Source: Limnobacter alexandrii (GTDB taxonomy: Bacteria; Pseudomonadota; Gammaproteobacteria; Burkholderiales; Burkholderiaceae_B). Taken from it: a stretch of DNA of 64,000 bases. Below are positions 59,777 through 64,000 of this stretch, one piece after another. The notes beneath the pieces were generated by a model that ran no database searches, was not told the origin of the DNA, and was given only the letters and a program-made list of their open reading frames with translations. The translations under genes were made by a program, and so were the position numbers. Within the stretch, counting starts at the first letter, position 1. Every line of letters begins with the position of its first letter. Location: positions 248,001 through 312,000 of the forward strand of contig NZ_SWKN01000006.1 of assembly GCF_005871185.1 (NCBI RefSeq). The letters are read 5' to 3'.

Positions 59777-61680
59777 ACCCGGAACCCGTTGATCGCCTGT
59801 TTGCCTGGCGTTTTTCCCTGTTGTTCGCAATCACCCTGCTGGTGGCCTTGTGGGGCACGTTCAACGCCCCCCTGCCCGGCCTGGGTGATGACAATGCCAA
59901 AGCGCAAGCCTATCTGTTTGATCACGCCAAAGTGCTGTTCTCCAGCAATTCCGCACTGAGCGCAGCCGACGTGATGTCGCTGAATGCCAAGAAAACCGTG
60001 ATGCTGCCCGATTCCTGGGACACCACCCAACCCGGCTTTGAAGGCCAAGGTTGGTACCAGATCGACTTTCGATTGGATCCGGCCAAACCCACCCCCAACA
60101 CCGTGTTCTTGCCCAGGGCGATCATGAACGCGCACGCTTACCTGAACGGACACTGGATTGGCGGACTGGGCACCCTGGAGGGCGAGGTTACGCGGCATTG
60201 GAACTACCCTTACCTGTTTCAGTTTTCACCCGACCTTCTTTCCACTGGCCAAAACACCTTGCTGATTCAGGTGGCCGGCTACAAAAACTATCGCAGTGGC
60301 CTTGGTCGACTGTGGCTGGGCCCCAATGACACGCTCGAGCCAATGTATGAATCGTCTTACAGGTGGCAGGTCACCGGGTCGATGCTGGCCACACTGGTGG
60401 CCTTTGTCAGCGGCCTTTTGCTGCTGGCTTTCTCCAGGGTTTTTCGGGAACAGGAAGGGTTCTTTTTTTTCAGCCTTGCCGTGATCGTGTTTGCCATTCG
60501 CAACACCGGATATTTCATGGACTGGACGCCCCTGCCCCATGCGCAATGGGGTCAACTGGTGCACAGCCTGCATGCGTGGTTTGCCTGCCTGTACGGGCTT
60601 TTCCTGATCCGCTACATGAAACTTGGCTGGAACTGGATACCGAAGGGTTTGCTAACCTATGCGGTGACGGTTTCTCTGCTCACCTTTGCTGCAGGCAGCG
60701 AGCAAATCCTGAATTTCACATTCTGGTTGCTGTTGCCAATCATCCCGCTGGTGTTTGTGTTGAATTTGATTTTGCTAAGCCATTCCTGGCGCGCACGCAA
60801 TTTCGAAGGCGCCATTCTGGGCTGTAGCTCCCTGCTGTTTGTGTTGCTCAGCATTCGGGATTTGGCCACCATGCTGAACCTGCTGCCCATCGAATCCATA
60901 CTGCTGTCGCAGTACACCGGTATTTTGCTGTTTGTATGCGCTTGCTGGATTATTTTCAGGCGCTATCGCGGCTTGCTGCAAGAATTGAAATCATCCAATG
61001 ACTCGCTGAATTCCGAACTGGCAGTTCGCGAACAACAACTGTTTCGACAATTCAATTTGTTGCGCAAAATTGAGCAACAACGGGCCCAGGACGATGAGCG
61101 CCGACGCATTATGCAAGACATTCACGATGGGGTGGGTTCCAGTTTGGTGTCGGCCCTGAACCTGAGCGAAACCAAGCCTTTGAGCCAGGATGAAATGCGC
61201 GATGTGTTGCAGGAATGCCTGGACGACTTGCGCATGGCGATTGATTCGCTTGATCCACAAAGTGATGACCTGCTGGCCTTGTTGGGCAACTTCCGCTGGC
61301 GCTACGAGCGTCGTTTGAAGGCAAGTGGTGTTTCATTGCTGTGGAGTGTGGCTGACGTTCCAAAATTGGAGGGCTACAGCTCTCGCGACCTGTTCGATCT
61401 GCTGCGAATTGTGCAGGAAATTTTTGCCAACAGCCTGAAACACGCCAAAGCCAGCAAGATTGAATTGAGTGTGCGCTGGGATGAGGCCAATGACAAAGTG
61501 CTGTTGAATATCAGCGACAACGGCGTGGGCATGCCCCACAACACCTTGGGGCGCGGGCGTGGTTTGGCACACATGAAAATTCGGGCCAAAGCCATTCGCA
61601 TCGAACTTTACACTGGTCGCAACAGCCAAGGCCAAGGCGTGGCCGTGTTCATGGCCATTCCAAAAATGCGCAGAAAGTAA
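59773..61680 (+). CDS. 7TM sensor histidine kinase 2 (DISM-like)
   Basis: 635 residues from a TTG start overlapping the regulator stop (TTGA). Layout matches kinase 1: N-terminal helix, periplasmic beta-sandwich (NAHAYLNGHWIGGLG), seven membrane helices, a coiled coil, HisKA_3 box RRRIMQDIHDGVGSSLVSAL (His near 450), and ATPase motifs QEIFANSLKHAKA, ISDNGVGM and GRGLAHMKIRAKAI. The sensor part differs more than the catalytic part, so the two kinases may sense different signals. It is the last gene of the run. Confidence 0.9.
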   Translation: MNPEPVDRLFAWRFSLLFAITLLVALWGTFNAPLPGLGDDNAKAQAYLFDHAKVLFSSNSALSAADVMSLNAKKTVMLPDSWDTTQPGFEGQGWYQIDFRLDPAKPTPNTVFLPRAIMNAHAYLNGHWIGGLGTLEGEVTRHWNYPYLFQFSPDLLSTGQNTLLIQVAGYKNYRSGLGRLWLGPNDTLEPMYESSYRWQVTGSMLATLVAFVSGLLLLAFSRVFREQEGFFFFSLAVIVFAIRNTGYFMDWTPLPHAQWGQLVHSLHAWFACLYGLFLIRYMKLGWNWIPKGLLTYAVTVSLLTFAAGSEQILNFTFWLLLPIIPLVFVLNLILLSHSWRARNFEGAILGCSSLLFVLLSIRDLATMLNLLPIESILLSQYTGILLFVCACWIIFRRYRGLLQELKSSNDSLNSELAVREQQLFRQFNLLRKIEQQRAQDDERRRIMQDIHDGVGSSLVSALNLSETKPLSQDEMRDVLQECLDDLRMAIDSLDPQSDDLLALLGNFRWRYERRLKASGVSLLWSVADVPKLEGYSSRDLFDLLRIVQEIFANSLKHAKASKIELSVRWDEANDKVLLNISDNGVGMPHNTLGRGRGLAHMKIRAKAIRIELYTGRNSQGQGVAVFMAIPKMRRK

Positions 61681-61710
61681 AACAAGCCGGGCAGTAAGTT
61701 GGGTGTGAAC

Positions 61711-62655
61711 TCAGCTGCTGGCTTCTGAGTTCAATTTATTCCACACCGCGCGGCCTGCGCGGCTGATGTAAGGCTTGCCAATGCTGCCTGAAATCCACGC
61801 CCCGGTTTGCACCAACTTGTTCAGGTTCAAACCGGTTTGAATACCCATGCCATGCAGCAGATACACCACGTCCTCGGTGGCCACATTGCCAGTTGCACCT
61901 TTGGCATAGGGGCAACCACCCAAACCCGCGATCGAGCTGTGAAACGTGGCTACTCCTAGCTGCAAGGCAGCCAGAATATTCGCCAGGGCTTGCCCGTAAG
62001 TGTCATGGAAATGCCCTGCCACGTTGTTCAAGCCCACGCTGTAACCCACCGCCTCAAACACCTGGCTAACTCGCAAAGCGGTGCCCACGCCAATGGTGTC
62101 GGCCACATCAAATTCTTGCACCCCAATATCGCGAAGCCGCAGGGCCACTTCGGCTGCGCTTTGCACAGGCACTTCACCCTGATACGGGCAGCCCAGAGCA
62201 CATGAAATAGAGCCGCGCAAATGAATGTTGTGTGCGCGGGCCAACTCGGCGACAGGTTTGAAACGCTCGATACTTTCAGCAATCGTGCAGTTGATGTTTT
62301 TTTGAGTGAATGCTTCCGATGCGGCGGTGAACACCACCGCTTCCTGCACACCGGCCTCAATGGCTGCCTCCATGCCTTTAAGGTTGGGCACCAGGGCTGA
62401 ATAAGACACCGTGCGGTCTTGCAGTTCAGGCAGGTTTTGAAGGCCTGCCAACACATCGGCACCATCGGCCATTTGCGGCACCCATTTCGGCGACACAAAG
62501 GCTGCGGCTTCCAACCTGTGAATACCTGCCTCAATCAGTTGCTTGCACAGGTCAATTTTGATGGCTGTGGAAATTGGCATTTTCTCGTTTTGAAGGCCAT
62601 CGCGTGGGCCAACTTCAACCAAGGTGACTTGGGCAGGAAGTTTAGTCATGCTCAT
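61711..62655 (-). CDS. Hydroxymethylglutaryl-CoA lyase
   Basis: 314 residues of the HMGL-like TIM-barrel family. VEVGPRDGLQNEKMPI with the catalytic Arg and Asp, EAAAFVSPKWVPQMAD, the metal-binding HFHDTYGQALANI and the Cys loop GGCPYAKGATGNVATEDVVY are all present. It splits HMG-CoA into acetoacetate and acetyl-CoA, the last step of leucine degradation. Start overlaps the stop of the upstream carboxylase gene (ATGA), confirming the pathway link. It converges with kinase 2. Confidence 0.94.
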   Translation of the reverse strand: MSMTKLPAQVTLVEVGPRDGLQNEKMPISTAIKIDLCKQLIEAGIHRLEAAAFVSPKWVPQMADGADVLAGLQNLPELQDRTVSYSALVPNLKGMEAAIEAGVQEAVVFTAASEAFTQKNINCTIAESIERFKPVAELARAHNIHLRGSISCALGCPYQGEVPVQSAAEVALRLRDIGVQEFDVADTIGVGTALRVSQVFEAVGYSVGLNNVAGHFHDTYGQALANILAALQLGVATFHSSIAGLGGCPYAKGATGNVATEDVVYLLHGMGIQTGLNLNKLVQTGAWISGSIGKPYISRAGRAVWNKLNSEASS

Positions 62656-64000
62656 TTTGAATTCATGTCTTCAGAAAAATGAATCAGCTCGGTGCCCTCG
62701 GTCACCTGATCACCAACAGGATGTGGAATGGCTTGCACTACACCATCGCAGGGCGAATTCAGGGTGTGTTCCATTTTCATGGCCTCCAGGCCAATCAAGG
62801 GCTGCCCTTTTTTAACAGCATCGCCCACTTTCACAAACACTGCAAACACCTTGCCCGGCATGGGTGCTGCAACACCGTGTGCGTCGTGCCCCTGATCGGC
62901 GCGAATGTGCGCCGGGTTTTGCCAGTGCAGGTTAACTTGTTCCGCACCCACATGAATGCTGAGATTGTCGCCATGCCAAATCAAATCAAAGGGGCTGCCT
63001 GCGTGTGGGCCTGTGTTGATACTGCCTTGGATTCGAGCCAAGCCACTTTGATTGCCCTGACCTGCCAGCGTTGCAATCAAAGAAGTGCCCGAGCATTGAA
63101 TAGTCGCCTGCTGCCCATTGACCAAGACATGCGTGTGCGTGGCCAGGGCAGTATCGCGATTTAACCAGCGATCCTCCCGCAAGGGTGGTGCACTGGAATA
63201 GAAACCGTCGAGCTGGGCCATTGGGTCGGCAGTTCTTTGGCCTTGGGTGTGTTGATGCAAAGCCCAGCGCGCAAGACCGGCCATGGCATGCACAGTGTCA
63301 GGATTAATCGGGTTTGGTGTGTCAGTAGCAGTACTCATTCTGTCTATCAGCCCAGTGTCGTATCCACCTGCCGCGAACTCGGGATTCAAACACAAGCTGC
63401 GCAACCAAGCCAGGTTGTTTTTCACGCCCACACAACGCAACTGCGCCAAGGCATCGGCAAGTTTTTTCAATGCGGCTTCACGGGTGGGCGCCCAGGTAAT
63501 CAGCTTGCCCACCATGGGGTCATAATACGGCGACACTGCGAGGCCAGAGCGCATGGAAGAATCGAGGCGAATGCCGGCAGTGCGGCCCGCATGGGTGCCC
63601 GTGCGAAACTCGATCGCATCCGGTGCTTCCCACAATTCAACGCTGCCAATGGCTGGCAAAAAACCTTGATCGGGGTTTTCGGCATACAGGCGCGCTTCAA
63701 AAGCATGGCCGTCGATGTGGATGGTTTCCTGCGTGGCGGGCAGGGGCAAGCCGGCTGCAATTTCGATTTGCCACTGCACCAAGTCAAAACCGGTGATCAT
63801 TTCGCTGACAGGGTGTTCCACTTGCAAGCGCGTGTTCATTTCCATGAAATAGAATTCGCCACGTGCATCCAGCAAAAACTCGACTGTGCCCGCACCCACG
63901 TAATTCACGGCCTTGGCTACTTGCACTGCAGTGTGCCCAAAGGCTTCACGCTGTTGTTCAGTAAGACCAAATGCCGGTGCTTCTTCAATCACTTTTTGGT
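62652..64000 (-). CDS. Methylcrotonyl-CoA carboxylase biotin-containing subunit (partial, cut by window edge)
   Basis: About 450 C-terminal residues are visible; the N-terminal start lies past the right edge. Present are the end of the ATP-grasp biotin carboxylase domain (FLLDARGEFYFMEMNTRLQVEHPVSEMITGFDLVQWQI), the biotin carboxylase C-terminal domain (FEARLYAENPDQGFLPAIG) and the biotinyl domain with EAMKMEHTL near the end. Together with HMG-CoA lyase this points to the liu/mcc leucine pathway; without the neighbour, propionyl- or geranyl-CoA carboxylase would be alternatives. Confidence 0.9.
   Translation of the reverse strand, partial: QKVIEEAPAFGLTEQQREAFGHTAVQVAKAVNYVGAGTVEFLLDARGEFYFMEMNTRLQVEHPVSEMITGFDLVQWQIEIAAGLPLPATQETIHIDGHAFEARLYAENPDQGFLPAIGSVELWEAPDAIEFRTGTHAGRTAGIRLDSSMRSGLAVSPYYDPMVGKLITWAPTREAALKKLADALAQLRCVGVKNNLAWLRSLCLNPEFAAGGYDTGLIDRMSTATDTPNPINPDTVHAMAGLARWALHQHTQGQRTADPMAQLDGFYSSAPPLREDRWLNRDTALATHTHVLVNGQQATIQCSGTSLIATLAGQGNQSGLARIQGSINTGPHAGSPFDLIWHGDNLSIHVGAEQVNLHWQNPAHIRADQGHDAHGVAAPMPGKVFAVFVKVGDAVKKGQPLIGLEAMKMEHTLNSPCDGVVQAIPHPVGDQVTEGTELIHFSEDMNSK

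Overview
The window is chromosomal DNA of a betaproteobacterium, most likely in Burkholderiales. Gene families and order point that way: a ctaCDGE/SURF1/ctaAB/sco cytochrome oxidase block with DUF2244, DUF2970 and DUF2909 members, secB-grxC-rhodanese followed by gpmA-envC-ctpA-moeB, and a complete type II secretion cluster. A Limnobacter-like genus is my guess from overall gene content. Nothing in the sequence proves it.

Left part (1-15.3 kb): an RHS polymorphic toxin with a TNT-type (NAD glycohydrolase family) C-terminus and a candidate immunity gene, an orphan HipB-like repressor, a ThDP enzyme/aldehyde dehydrogenase pair, a MazEF (ChpSB-type) toxin-antitoxin with an inverted repeat in front, a Baeyer-Villiger-type flavin monooxygenase, a DUF4149 membrane protein with an AraC regulator, an alpha/beta hydrolase, and a beta-propeller lipoprotein coupled to a cupredoxin-like protein.

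15.4-24 kb is the most unusual part. A 24-codon pqqA gene, with no pqqBCDE in view, is followed upstream by a response regulator, a histidine kinase with an altered H box, and a second response regulator. Divergent from these is a two-gene unit: a small exported Ser/Arg/Tyr-repeat protein and an HPr-kinase-like protein fused to a PqqD (peptide-recognition) domain. This looks like an uncharacterised peptide or protein phosphorylation system. It abuts a perfect CIRCE element in front of rpoH. A glutathione transferase, a FecR-like protein and a C39-like peptidase with an altered catalytic position follow.

23.8-33.5 kb holds the aa3 cytochrome c oxidase genes and assembly factors, almost all on the minus strand. 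33.7-45 kb is housekeeping: bioC-like, comF, trmL, gpsA, secB, grxC, gpmA, envC, ctpA, moeB and others. It is interrupted at 35.85-36.47 kb by a gene-free stretch with 43-bp tandem repeats and a large inverted-repeat element having perfect 39-bp arms.

45-61.7 kb is the type II secretion system: gspC divergent, then gspGHIJKLMNDEF. Its last gene overlaps the first of two tandem response regulator/7TM histidine kinase pairs, so secretion and signalling genes appear to form one long transcription unit. The right end carries leucine-degradation genes (HMG-CoA lyase and the biotin-carrying methylcrotonyl-CoA carboxylase subunit, cut by the window edge). No rRNA, tRNA, CRISPR array, prophage or insertion sequence was recognised.
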